Part shown: positions 37,901 to 51,500 of the stretch, one piece after another
How the letters are laid out: each line of letters opens with the position of its first letter
How positions within the stretch are numbered: the stretch's first letter is position 1
Source of the DNA: Warburgia ugandensis
Lineage: Eukaryota > Streptophyta > Magnoliopsida > Canellales > Canellaceae
Assembly (NCBI GenBank): GCA_035236585.1
Contig: CP141128.1
Location: forward strand, 50,891,257-50,955,256
Direction: 5' to 3'
Length of the DNA stretch: 64,000 nt
Program-made: the position numbers and the translations under genes
Notes under the pieces: model-generated
What the model was told of the DNA's origin: nothing
What the model saw: only the letters and a program-made list of their open reading frames with translations
The model's database searches: none

Positions 37901-38919
37901 TTCATAATGACTTTCTTAGCCATTTTAGACCACATTATAATCAATACTTAACAATTATTCTCATAACACATTTATCACATCCTCCAGGGCTATGCACTTC
38001 CCATCATAATTAAAATCCTAATAAAATTCGTAACATTAACTTGTCACCAATGTCTAGTTATTAGTATTTTTTTTTTTTTTTGTGCATAAGAACTTATAAA
38101 TTTCAACTTATAGATCAAATAATTCATCTATGGAATATTAAATATTGTTCCATCAATTGTCAGTGATTTTCATTCATACTATAATTTATTCCTCAACTAA
38201 ATCCACTTCAAGTTTAGATGAATACAATATTTCCTTAAAATTCTCAAGTTCTCATTTGTTATAACCATCACTGATCTTGCTCAATTGCAATTATAATAGC
38301 CTTTATACTCTTTCAAAATTTATAAACATAGTCTAAGTTATAACTTGAATTCTTAAAAGTAATTTATATACACATATCTTCTATTACATAGTAAAGTTTT
38401 CACCAAGAGAATTGATTCACAATCTTTATTCTGAATCCTTACTCACCATTAACCATTGTACTCTCTAAAGTGTCATACCTATTGTTCTCACATTAGATAT
38501 TATATTCACAGTACGTCTTTTCCATTAGCAATCATCTATCAACATAAATATTCTCAGCTAGAGACACTAACTCATGCATGCCATGTAGTGATTTCTTACC
38601 CTTAAGAGCTTCACTATTCTCATAAGAATTTACTTTTCCTTTAGTTGATCGTTTTTCTTTTTCCACAACTATTCATGTCTCCCACTTGAATCATTGTCTA
38701 TTAATGATATGATTCAACTATATATATGATTTTCACTCTATCCTTCCACTTACTCGTTCAACTCCTAGCATCATTAAATGGTGTTTATTCTATTCTCATA
38801 ATTTACTAAATGATTTACTCATTTAGCTCCTACCAGTCCTAATTCTCACATTGGACTGTCATCTCTCACATGGACTTTTGGGATTGGCTGTGAGTGGATA
38901 AACTGGCTCTGATACCAAC
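34938..38919 (-). other. Internal region of the outer element, no coding seen
   Basis: About 4.0 kb of AT-rich sequence between the LTRs. No gag, protease, RT or integrase similarity is visible on either strand. The short open frames (for example 35147-35365 and 35561-35746) show no family resemblance. Only the terminal purine tract and the primer site are recognisable. Confidence 0.7.
38905..38917 (-). other. Primer binding site of the outer element, initiator tRNA-Met type
   Basis: The - strand reads TGGTATCAGAGCC, two bases inside the right LTR. It is complementary to the 3' end of initiator tRNA-Met and fixes the orientation. Confidence 0.85.
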
Positions 38920-41894
38920 TGTGACAACCCGGGTTTTCAATACTTTTTTTTTTTTTTATATACAACTTTTCAAAAGGTGGGGCCCCAATTTTATAAAAAC
39001 TAAAACAACGAAAAATAATTTCAATCGAATTTCATTTTTTTTTTTTTGAAAAATTCTGAGGTCAACCATTGACGCAAACCAAGATTTTTTTTTTCTTCCA
39101 AGTAAACATGTTTAAAATATATTTACTATTCCAGGACTCATTCCGTCATCAGCCCCATTCCCATAACAGTATAATCAAGTCTAATAACATATATATACAT
39201 ACACAGTCCATGTGAAACCAGAACATACTTGTCAATGAGACTTCTCGATCACTATTCTTCTAACTCCTCATATATCCTGTCTTTCTTTAATATCTGAGGC
39301 ATTGCAACAATAACACAATGCCTCAGCAAGTAAGGCTTGGTAGGTACATAGACATTTAATGTATATCAATGGAACAAAAATTTAATAATCATATTGTTAC
39401 ATTGAGTAAAGCAATTTTCTACAAGAATATAATTATTTTAAGCAATGTTAATAAAATCTCAAAACATCATATACGATAAAACATGCATCTCATGGATTTA
39501 AAACATGATATGATCTCATGTAAATGAGCATACAATAATAACAGGGTACCCCCAAGGTACGTGGGTCCCACGAGTGTCCTATACACTCGCATCACAGATC
39601 ATGACTACTCATATCAAACCTCTGAGTGTCATCACACTCAGGCATACCATCACATCTCCATGCTCATCATGCAAGCACACAAAATAAGAGTATAGACCAT
39701 CATGCCGCAGTGGCAACCCTCCAGGGTCTCAACCACCGCCGCTCCCTGTCGATACCATAATGGGAGACTTAACGTCTATCCCCATGGAAAGTCCTGGATC
39801 GATAGTGTGGACTATCCATATTACCAAACCCCTACCGAAAGCCATCTGCGGGTAGGTGTCTATCATATCACATCACAAATCTCGGAGGGTGGGTGGCCGG
39901 CCCTCTTCCTCCTAGCATGACATCCACCGGGTGAGAGCACCCGTCATAAAGCACAAAACACGAAAGTCATGTATGTTGAAAAACCAAGAGCACTCGTGGC
40001 TCGCAAATCCCTAAGGCACGCCCTCATCCCGGGGTTAGCCTCTAAAAGAGCCAACCACCAAGCCTCCACTTTCCTTTCTCATAAAAACCCATCAGTTTCA
40101 GTGATGCAATAAGGAAGATCATTTCTATTTATGCATAATTAGGTAATATCAATCTCATGAAATCATAGGTCATAAATACATTCAATACATGATTGAAATC
40201 AAAGAGCGATCATACCATAAAGCTCTAAATCTCACAACATCATCGACTAATAATAAGTGCAACTTAAATCACAATCACTCATGATGCTATGATAATGCAA
40301 GGTTTTAAAATCAAAACAAAACATTAAATGTCGTCACCTACCTCACTGTGAGATCACCCAACTCAAGCAAATAATCTTCGTAGCTTGTCCATTCAGATGT
40401 ACTTGTCAGTACCGCAATACTATTTCATGTTATTTATTATATTATAATGGAATCTATGATGATCTAACCATTGGATCATTCTCTAAGATCTCTAATTATT
40501 ATTTAGTTCTTAATTTAGTCTTATCTCATGTCCATCTGTTTGTTCTTGTGTGTATCTAACATTTATACCTTAATCTAACGGTCAGATCATCCTCAGATCA
40601 ATAATTTCCCAAGATCTGGCTCAGACCAATGGTCTAGATCAATTTTTGGAGTAGTCACGCTAATATGCCCCTTAAAATCCTTATTTATTATCATACTTTA
40701 TCTCATTGTTCAAGTCTTGAGACCTGATCACCCTTTGATCAATCAGTTCTAAGTTATTAATTAATATTTTATAATTTAACTAATCTAAAAGTAGTCAAAT
40801 ATAGGTCTTCAAGCTAAATCTAGGACCGCATCGTCAATATGGGCGCAACGGATGTTTCGGCTCGTAATTTGGACCTCTATAGCTCCCAAAATCAAGTTTT
40901 TTTGTGAAAAGACTTCATAAATTAATATATTAATTTATAGGGGTAGAAATGCGTGCACCGACTTACACGGGCGGTGTGGTTTGCACCGGCTTACACCAGC
41001 GCACTGCACGCCCAGGACACCCAGTACATTCTGGACGTCTGGGACAACGCGCAAGAGCGTCCCGCGTGCGTGTGCGATATGCACATGTGTGACAGAGCAC
41101 CCACATGCGTGCATCCCCATCTGTGCCTCCCGGTGGGCGTCTTGGGCTCACTGTCCATCGGAGACGATGAACTCAAGCCGTCCACCTTGTTTTGGCTTGA
41201 TCAGAGCCCCAGAAGCTCTGATTTTTTATCTGTTTTCGCCATTCCTAAGGTTTTTAGGTCCAAAGATCACAATGAACAGCTTAGATTTCTCATTTGAGGT
41301 GTTCTTAACATGGGTCTAACCATGCTCTACGGTTTTGAATCCATAGGCCATCCAACGACCATTCTAATCAGATCTAGCCCGGATCTGTGAGGGAAAAGTT
41401 GGAAAACAAAGTAAATAACAAGTTAAAATGTGTAACTTACCTGATTAGAGCCAGAGATGGGCGATCAGAGCCCTCTAGTGTGTGCAAACTTCAACTCATT
41501 TTCGCGACGTGCACATGGGAAAACAAGGGATCTCCTCTGGTTGTTTGGCGTGAGAATGGAAGGGAAAACTTGTATTTAATAGGCTAAGTCCCAATTTTGC
41601 TGAATGGAGGTAGATCAATGCCTTCTTACATTAGAATTCTAATGGAAGTGGAAAAGGGGTGTCGTTATCAAAATGACTCTATTTAATTAACGTCTCTGGC
41701 AATTTACCAATTTACCCTTACACTTAAAATGGTCATAACTCACTCATCTGAACTCCGTTTTTGACGTTTTTTATACCGTTTAATTCCTATCGACATGTAC
41801 TTTTTTGTTTTTGAGTTTTTAGGACCAATTTTTATACATAAAAATTTTATTTTATTTATAATTAATTTATTATTTAAAATTTGAGGATATTACA
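38920..41894 (-). repeat. 5' LTR of the outer element (right copy)
   Basis: This is the uninterrupted copy, aligning by eye with 20311-21222 joined to 32848-34937. It contains a CpG-rich, TGCGTG-rich section (about 40945-41150), where two-strand open frames appear that are not genes. A TATA-like TTAAATACAAG on the - strand lies near 41571-41581. The same layout recurs in the left copy at about 33975-34200 and 34602-34612. Confidence 0.85.
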
Positions 41895-41899
41895 CTGAG

Positions 41900-42592
41900 C
41901 CTTGACATGTGATGGTACTAGTGTTCCATCGGTATCAGCACATTAGAGAAGTGAATTGCGACATGGAAACTTGATGATCGAAATGATGTGATCCACCGTT
42001 AATCATTTCTCATCCCAAAACCAGTGGGTCACGCTTGAACTAACTGGTTGACCGTTTCTTCTACATTGATAATGTAACTGGCTGCTCAATCTTAATAAAT
42101 TGAAAGGCTACAATCATCCTCAGGTAATAAAATGCCTACCCAAAATGTTTCCCAGGAGATGGCCGGTTAGGATGATTGACCTTCGAGGCCCGAACCATTT
42201 GAGTTTGCCTACCGTTGAACTAGACGTGCCGACGACTGTAACCGCTTTTCCCGGCAGTAGGTGAAAGCTGGAGTGAGAGTGGCATTTTTGTCACTCCCGC
42301 CGAGTGAGACGCCATTCTGGTTTCATACCGTTATCTCTATCAGCCGAATATATTATTTTATCGCACCGGTTGAAGTTACACGTTTCAGAACAAGGTCCAG
42401 CCCTCAATCCAGCCCAGATCGGTCGACCTGGAAGGTTGCCCACCCAACAAAACTAGGTCTTTGTTTTAAATGATAAGGGGTTAAAATGTAAATTACCTTC
42501 TCCTCTCTTTCTCTCTCTCTCTCGGAAGCCCGCCCTGTTCCATACGAAGAATCATACCATCTATCGTTTTATCTGTTGAGGGAAAGAGAGAG
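41900..42592 (+). promoter_or_regulatory. Promoter and 5' UTR region of the HCF107-type gene
   Basis: About 0.7 kb separates the outer element's target duplication from the ATG at 42593. A pyrimidine-rich CT run (42497-42523) of the kind common near plant transcription starts lies about 70 bp upstream of the ATG. No convincing TATA box is seen at a matching distance. The retroelement's 5' LTR is the immediate upstream neighbour and reads away from the gene. Confidence 0.5.
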
Positions 42593-45500
42593 ATGCAGCT
42601 CTACTCTTCCACCCCTAAATCCCAGTTCCCTCTCTTTCCTTCTCACTCTACATATCCTAATTCATCTAAATTTCTCTTCGAAGTCCCGTTCAAATCTCTC
42701 CATCGCTCCCCTCCCCTCCCCAATCTTCCTCGCTCTTCCTCCAAACACTCTATCTCCGCACCTTTCCAAGAAAATCTCCTCTGTTCCAAGTCAGAATTCG
42801 GTACTGAAATTGAAGAAGTAGAAGAAAATGATTTCAGAGGAAATAATTCCGAATCGCTTCTCATTGTTCGTAGACCGGCAATGGAGTTGTCCAGCGAAGA
42901 AATAAATGATTCCTCCATCGAATCCGACAAGAAAGAAGCCGATGAAGATCAAATTTCATCTTCATCAATTGACGTAGGTCTTTCAGAATTTGCAAAGAAG
43001 ATGCCAATTTTCGAGCCAGAGAGAATCAGTGCGAGTTCAGAGAAACCACTTGCTGTCAACTTGGAGCTTGCATTGTACCGAGCGAAAGTTTTGGCAAGGA
43101 ATTTCCGGTTTCAAGAAGCAGAGAAAATTCTTCTCCAGGTGCGTTCGGGTATGCCATGCTGCCGTTTAGTCATTCTTTTCTTTTCTTGCTCTTCGAATTT
43201 TTCATAGTTCGTTGTACGAATGCCGATGTTAATGTATCTTTTCTACAGTGTATATCATTTTGGCCGGATGACGGACGGCCATATGTGGTGCTGGGGAGGA
43301 TACTGAACAAACAGTCTAGAAATGCGGAAGCTAGATCGGTGTATGAAAGGGGCTGCCAGGCAACGCAAGGAGAAAATCCTTACATTTGGCAGGTTATTAT
43401 AATATAGTGTGATTGTTTTCATTTCATGCCTTCAAAGTCATTCTACAATGTGTGCTAGTACTTAAATTTTATGGTTCTCATGATCATTGATCGTCTCCTT
43501 TGTTGATACAAATGATCCACACTAGTTTTTCATATCTCGTCTGTGCACATTATATATCTCAATATTTGGTGCATCCCCAGCACTGATTAAATATCTTAAC
43601 AAAATTGAAGGGAGAAAAGAAACCGGTAACCATAATATGCCTGACATTTTGGGGTCATACATTTGATGCCCTAATTTCCTTCTGCTAAGATTTACAAACT
43701 GCATTGTGCTATAATTTTTTTACTACTTGAGAGAAACTGACGTCGCCTACCTCTTTGAGCAGTGCTGGGCTGTCTTGGAAAATAAAGTTGGAAATATGAG
43801 GAGGGCGAGAGAACTGTTTGATGCTGCTACTGTTGCTGATAAGAAGCATGTTGCAGCCTGGCATGGATGGGCAGTTCTTGAGCTTAAAGAAGGAAACATC
43901 AAAAAGGCTAGAAATCTGCTTGGGAAAGGACTTAAATATTGTGGTGGAAATGAGTATATATACCAAACACTTGCTTTACTTGAAGCCAAAGCGAATCGAA
44001 TTGAGCGTGCACGCTATCTACTAAAGCAGGCCACCTTATGTAACCCCAAAAGCTGTGCAAGTTGGCTTGTAAGTGTTACTCTTATTATTTATCCCTCCAG
44101 TGAAAGCTTATCTTGTACCCCTTTTCTGTCCACAAGAGCATGCTTGTGTTGAGAAAATGCTTCTCATATGAGCAAGGCTCATAAAACTTCTCTTGGTGCA
44201 GGCATGGGCACAAGTGGAAGTGCAGCAGGAGAACAACAGTGTTGCTAGGCAATTATTTGAGGTGACATTATCCTCTCTAGATTTACAAAGCAAAAAAGGA
44301 AAAAGAAAGAAAATGACAGTTTATTCTCCAGGAAATGCAATTTATTCATAGTTATGATTATTGGTCTGTGGCTCATATTTGATGTGGGTTTATTTATTTG
44401 ATTGCATTATATACTGCATAAGTATGCAGGCATTCAAGTACATTTATACTGAAGGTAATGGATCTTAGCCAAAAGTTTATACCGGAAAATTGTGTTGGCT
44501 ACAAAAGAAGTTTGTAATACCATACATATCCTTCAATTGACTTATGAAATTGCAAGAAACAATTGAGAACATAATATGCTCCTCTTTTCTGGTCTGTGTA
44601 GGCTAAATCTCAAATGTAATAAGTGTTGTTTATACTTCTATAAGTCATATTCATGAAAACATAATGCAAAATAATGTCACTTTCTAATATATGTTGATTT
44701 ACACTTTCTAAAACATGAGTTCAAATGCTTTTTCTAGTCGAAGTTATTCCATGCAACAGTTGGAAACACCCGAAGAACTAAGCACGAGTATGCTGAACCA
44801 GGAACATCTTAGAAGAGTTCTTCTTAAGAGTATATCTCAGCTGGTCTTGGGTTATTGTCGTAACAGTAAAGCAGACTTTTCTGTGATTTAAAGGAAATGA
44901 AGCTCAGAATTCAGTGGGTGCAATTTTTCTTTATTGGGACATGTTCTGTATGGAGCATGTATCTGAGTTAAGAAACTAATAAAGAAAAGAGTGGTTATAG
45001 ATTTTGCAAGGAACGAGAGGAACCGTATCTGTCTTTATTGCATGTGGGAAGATCAAGCCCAAGAAGATGCAGTGAAAAGGTTGATGCTTGATGATTTGCA
45101 AGTTGAATGCTTGAATCATGATACACAGTAATATCAGATTTGGAGCTTCCAAATCCTGGTTTCTCTCTGTTTACTTACTCCTGGATGTTGCGTACACTTG
45201 GATATGTGCTGCTTATCACATAGCATCTGCAGTTTCACAATGGATGGCCATAAATTGACATTAGTTCCTTAATTAGTCCCCAAGTTTTTGCGGCTTCAAT
45301 CCTTAGTTCAGAAGAACATTTGCCTTTTTCATTCTTTCGCTCTAATTTGACAATGACAACATGCTCAGTCAATAATCACCATGAAGGATCATCAGGGAAT
45401 ATTTGGCTTCCTCTGGTGGATATAACAATCTGTCCTGTGATATGTTCCTGAGAGATCTGATTTCTTAGCAGTTGATTACTTGTATTGTAATTTAACAATC

Positions 45501-48500
45501 ACATATTTATGTCTACCATTGCCTTCTATATGTGATGGTCTCTCTCATTGTGTACTTGGTTAGGAACTCAGTAGATAATAATGGTTTTAGTGTATTGATG
45601 GCTACGTGGCTTTTATGATAGATATGCTAGTAATATGCACCATAGTATCTCTTACAGATCTTCTGCTATTAGATATTAATTTTATCCTTCTAGTTTAATC
45701 CTCATTATTATTACGGATAATGTCCACTGAAATTCTTTAGAGAATTTAGAACCCAGTTAGAATTTTTAACAAATACTTGCTATTAAAAGTATATAAAGTT
45801 AAAGACATGTTTGATTTCTTATTGGCCATAGGCCTGCACAATCAAAAGAAACTTACAACTTCAGTGATGGCTTTCATATGATCTGGACATTTTCTCACAC
45901 GATAAGTAGAACTGATGAAATTTCCTTTCTATTACCTCTACAACATTATACAACTTGTGTTTATCCGGTGCCCTTGGGTAAGCTTGAGAGAGGAGGAACA
46001 TATTATGATAGTGGCCTAGATTGGGTTGATAGGGAGCATGTTTCCTATATCTTGCTTGACCAGGGTGTTTAAGTGTAACGATCCAGGTTTTTATAACACA
46101 TTTTGCAAAGACAAGGCCCTTAGTAGTAAATTTTTTTTCCAAAACAAAGCAGTGGAAATTCTTTTCTTTAGAACTTGTTTTATAAAACCTAAGTCATCAC
46201 TTCATAACATAAGTAGAGTTTGTACAAGATAAAATTCCATTGAAGGAATAAACTTTTATTAAACTTCAAGATCCATCCAGTTGTTCACAGTACAGCCCGG
46301 TATCAACAATACTTGTCTAAATTACATAATCCAAATTTCAAAGCTCACATACAATAAAAACTCTCAATACGTATAATGCTCTCAAATAAAAAAGAAGTGA
46401 TTCAATGGATATACCCTGATTGATTTTTCTTTCAAGTCTTCTCAAGTCTTGAGCTCCTAACTTTCCTTATCTGTATCTGAGATATTGTAAACATTCAAAC
46501 ATTTACAATATCTTAGCAAGCTATGCTTGGTAGGGGATTAAAGAAGTAACATAATTTGATAATATAATCCTAATACTCATTAATCCCATTATTCATTTCT
46601 GTCATAAACATGATCATGGATCAATCTTATTTCTATAACCTTTCTTTTATCATTTATGTACATCATTATACATAATGTATACAAACAAATTCATCAAAAT
46701 AGTGAAAATATTCAATTCTCATTCCCAACTAAGCTGATCAACTCTTTTAATTGTAAGAGATCAGTATACCAGCTAGTTACTATACCGAAAATTTCCTTTT
46801 TCCTGAGAATATTGGTAATATACAATTACCTAGCATTTCATTATGCCATACATAAGGCATCTTACTATGCCTATCTTATATGCATCATAGTGCAAAATAA
46901 ATCAAAGAACTACCATGCTTGCAGTCTAATCCGTACAGCGCGTTCGGATAACTGTTCAATAATCCACTCATACCATATTCAGTGGAAATGTAAAATCCAT
47001 GTCCGTATGGGGGGACCTTGGCTGTCACAGTGGCGGCCTTCCAATAATTACCCCACCCAAGTTTCTGCCTTTCTTAGGCATGGAATTCATCATCAACAAA
47101 TTTCGGAGAACGGGTGGCCAAACCCTCATAACCCCCTAGCATAGCATCTCCAGGCCTACGCCTGTTTAAAACAAAACCACAAGCCTCCATGCTTGTATGT
47201 AAAATATTTCTTATATGTATCAAACAATATGTTTGTTTATCTAGGGCTGGAATATCTTATACTTCCCTATTCACTTAGGGTTTTTTTCAACTCTACACTT
47301 AACCATTTCATATCTATTTTCTCATTATTTGGTTTGATCATAAGGATTTAGCACAAGGTATTTGCATTATACATGTCAACATTTCTATATATAAGATCAT
47401 GTATTCAACATGTATCTTTCATATAGATGTATTCATAAAATCCTCTTACCTCAATAGGGTAGTCTTACTCCTTGAAGTCTGCCATAGTCTTGATCAATGT
47501 ATATCTGTCAAATCATACGTATAATGTCATCTTTCTATCCAAAGGTACATACTAGATAGTCTTTTGATCATCATTAAGTAAGATGATCTGAATCTTTCTT
47601 CCTTGAATCACATATGATCAAGGGTTCAGATCTTCTAACCTAATAAATCTATGTTACAAGTATATTCACCTAATTATAATCTACTATACATTTGTATTTC
47701 TTTTGTTTTGTTGTTTTTGATCATTCAAGATCTCTTCTTGGATTCTTGTTTGATCATCCCTATCTTATTTACAATTTTTATTAGGATTAGTTAATTTTCT
47801 AACCTTTTATGTTCTTATTATTATTTCTCAACCAGTTAGTGTTACTGGTTTGAGGATAATTTATTCACTCCTAATTCTAGACAACTCCTCTTATTGCCAA
47901 TTGACTAAGGCTTACCAGCTACAGGTTGCTCAAAAAGTGATTACTTCAATCCTCATGTACGAAGGCATTTAGACTTCAACAAACGTCACCAGAAGGTGAG
48001 GGAAGAGCAAGGCTCTATGAGATAATCCCCTTAACCACAATATTCAGCGTCCACTGGAATGACCTTAGCTCAACTTTCCATAAGGTTCTTATGAGCTCGT
48101 AAACCCTAATTTATCTCTACTTGATCTTTATTAATGTCCATGATCATATAAAATGTCATTCATGGATGTGTATTATTCTTCTAATTTGGGCCAAGGAAAT
48201 GGTAAACCATTCCTTATATTGTCCTACGAACTATAGCCCTTACTAATTAAGTCCAAGTCAAGTCATTCCTTTTTATTTATGTCATGAAACTCTAAATTTT
48301 CATTAGGTTACATTTTTGGTGTTTTATGCTCTTTATCGTAACTAATTATCAATTAAATCTACTAAGAAATATGACAATAATGAATCATAAACTTCAAATC
48401 ATAAAACTAATATAAATTCAATAATTTAAGGATAGCAATACTATGTAACTATTATCATGATCCCTAATTAATTGAATCAAATTAAACTAACATGATCTTA

Positions 48501-51500
48501 AATCACAATTTGATTACCATCTTAAATGGAAGTTATAATATAGTCTATACTCAAATTAAACTAGCATGACCCTAATTCATATATTACTTATCCTAAGGAT
48601 ATTTAAAGAAAATCATGTGTACTAACATGACACTAAGATGATTAAATCTAACCATCTAATAACATGTAGATCATTTACATCAAAATGAAGAAATAACTTA
48701 TCATGGATCCTATAATCATGCCAAGTTAAAATGAATCTAATAATTAAATGAAATCATACTAATCAATTTACATCATTAGAGGCTTTTAATATGATCCAAC
48801 CATTAGATCTTAAGTCCTTTCCTTAGATCTAGGGTTTTTATTTCATTATAGGTTCAAAGATCATTTTCACATGTTTTTTTTTCATAACTGATCAATGTTC
48901 TTACTAGCTCTCATCATTATTAACTCCATCCAACCCATCCATAGGATTTGATCATGCTTGATCTTACTGATCAAGAAAGTTCCTTTACAAATTTTAGGTT
49001 ACTTCTACTATAAAGGGTAGATTTCTTAATTTATCATAGATCTGTCATATTAAACCCTCAATTTCATATATTCTTATCATTATAATATAAATAGATCAGA
49101 CCTTAATTTATCATCTCAGATCTTTAAGATCATGGAAGTAAGAATCTTATTTTCTTTAAATAGAAAGTTTCTTGCAATATTTTCTAAATTTTATTATTTC
49201 ATATGAAATTAGACATTATAAGATTTCCATAGCTTCTTTCCGCTCATGATTTGGAGCTTAGATGACTCCAGAATTCAAGTTTGAAGTTCATAGTCTTTTT
49301 AACGGTCCAGATTTGACCTGGCCGTTAGAACAAAATAAAACAGGCGGAACCGGTCGTCCCGCACTGTTTTACCGATGACCACCGGTGGAAACAGGGTGGT
49401 GACCTGTAAATGGTGAGACGATCTAGATCGGACCATCAAATCACCATCCTCCTTTTCTCCTTCAAATTGGGCCATCATATCTCCACGAAATTGGCTATTA
49501 TTTCATAGCTAGGGGTTTTGAACCCTTCTGAATCTATTGGATGGCTCAGATTTTTCATTTGAGCTCTCTATGATACAAATCTGGAGGGTTTTTCAGCAGA
49601 ACTTGATTTTTTGAAGCATTAACAAAAAATCAAATCCAGTGAAATTAAAAAAATAAAAAATAACATAAACTGAATATTGAATGATATCCTCTTACTTAAT
49701 TTTCTCATAATTGATGAATTGATGCCAAAATAAATAAATCTTCGTCGCATGCCATAACACACCAAATAAATCTTGATTTGTCTTTTTCCGTTTATTGAAC
49801 TGTTGGATCTTGAAATTACTTCGGGAGTTTTGTAGATCAGGGAATTTAGAACAACATGGACGGTGAGATTTGTGAAATTTGATCTGGAACGGAGTGGCTA
49901 ATTGAACTTAGGGCTCTTGGTACTATTTTAGAGAGAGGAGAGAGAAAGAGGGAAAGAGAGAGAGATTGGGAGAGATGGGGCAAAAGTTTTTCTTTGATTT
50001 TCTAGGGGAGTCTGCAGGATTTCATGGTGAAGTTGTGGAAATTTATGTGAAATTTTTAGAATTATTTATAGGCAAGTTTTTGAATTTTAAATTAATTTTT
50101 TATAAAAATCTCCTTCTTTCTTTTTATTATTTTACCTCCACTATAATCTATTAGTGCATTGCTCAATTATCAAACATTGGCCTACTTTGTGGGTCCCACT
50201 TTCATGTAAAAAGACTGTTTTGCCCTTTTATTAATAAAAATGGAGAAAAATAGATATTATTTATCCAAACTCTGATTTTAGTGTACTCAATGGCACTGGA
50301 ATCGATTTTTCGAGTACCTTCTGGTTTTTCGAGTACATTCCAAATATTCAAATTTTAAATCTTGGTTAGGGGTGAAATGACTGTTTTACCCTTTTATATA
50401 GAAAATTGAGATTTTTCATTCTAACTCAGAATTTAACGAAATTAGTGTCATTTGATTCAATTTTTTGTGCACATTCTTAATTTCTAAGTTTTCACTCATG
50501 ATTTAATTTCTATGAAAAGATAGTTGCTATTAACCTAATATTCCAGCTCGAGTCTTTTGAAAGTTCAAACTTTCATTGATTTTCTCAAATCAATTTACAA
50601 AAATTTTGGTCATTACATTAAGGCTGTGGAATGTCACTAGGTGATGGGTGATATAGGTGACAAAGAGATGTGTGGAATTGCAGTTCTTGTGAAAGCAAAA
50701 AATGGGAATCTTTTGCAAGTTCCTATAGGATGGTGGTGTTAAGGATAGTGGAAGAGGGGTTGCGTATGTGGGGGTTTGTTCTTGCTATTGGTATTCTGCT
50801 GGTTCTTTTGCATGAAGGTCATGCTGATTAAGATCCAGTGCAGCATTTTGCAATCTTGGAACATGACTGCCAGCTGACCTGTTGGAGATGGATTATGATT
50901 TGAAGACTTTGTCCAATAGTTTGGACTGGTGATGGTAAAGATTCCAGTGAGTAGATGGTTTCTTGTTCCCTTATCAAGATACGTCAGGAGTGCATGGTTG
51001 TGAGCAATGCTTTTACTAGTGTTTAAGGTCCAAACAAAACACCCAAGGGAGGTGTACATTATAGGGCTTGGGGCATAATGAAGCACCCTGGGTTGTTCTC
51101 GCACCCACTGAGGCATATGCGTTGGTGGGTCTTTATGGCAAATACATAGTCTCACAAGCGTGGGAATGAAAAGTTATGGCATAAATTAGTTGTATCTGAC
51201 AAACGTTGTCCTGTTCTCTTGTTGTTCTAATTTTGTATTAACCTTCCCCAAACCTTTTGTTAATCATGTGTTTGTTTTTTCTTTCAAGAGAGGAGGTAAG
51301 TTTCCAGACTTCCATTTTCTCAAACCCTTATCAAGATACGTCAGGAGTGCATGGTTGCGAGCAATGCTTTTACTAGTGTTTAAGGTCCAAACAAAACACC
51401 CAAGGGAGGTGTACATTATAGGGCTTGGGGCATAATGAAGCACCCTGGGTTGTTCTCGCACCCACTGAGGCATATGCGTTGGTGGGTCTTTATGGCAAAT

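Larger units (their letters stand above)
20311..41894 (-). mobile_element. Outer non-autonomous LTR retrotransposon fossil, itself carrying nested elements
   Basis: Two LTRs begin TGTGACAACCCGGG and end GAGGATATT(A/G)CA on the + strand. The left is 20311-34937, interrupted by the inner element, and about 3.0 kb net. The right is 38920-41894, 2975 bp. The 5 bp target duplication ctgag flanks the whole (20306-20310 and 41895-41899). The primer site beside the right LTR shows that the element points to the - strand, so the right LTR is the 5' one. The internal region (34938-38919, 4.0 kb) has no coding frame of note, so it looks like a LARD-type derivative. Next to the left LTR, the - strand keeps a purine tract (AAGGAGGGAAGGA) after ATTTCGAGGACGAAATTT, the sequence that ends pol in chromovirus Ty3/gypsy elements. 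That suggests its parent lineage. It is structurally whole but coding-less. Confidence 0.88.

Noticed and set aside
40935-41319. Overlapping open frames on both strands, near-duplicated at 33996-34352
   Set aside because: They fall in the CpG-rich part of the two outer LTR copies. They are open because the segment is GC-rich, and the frames recur only because the LTRs do. No domain is recognised.
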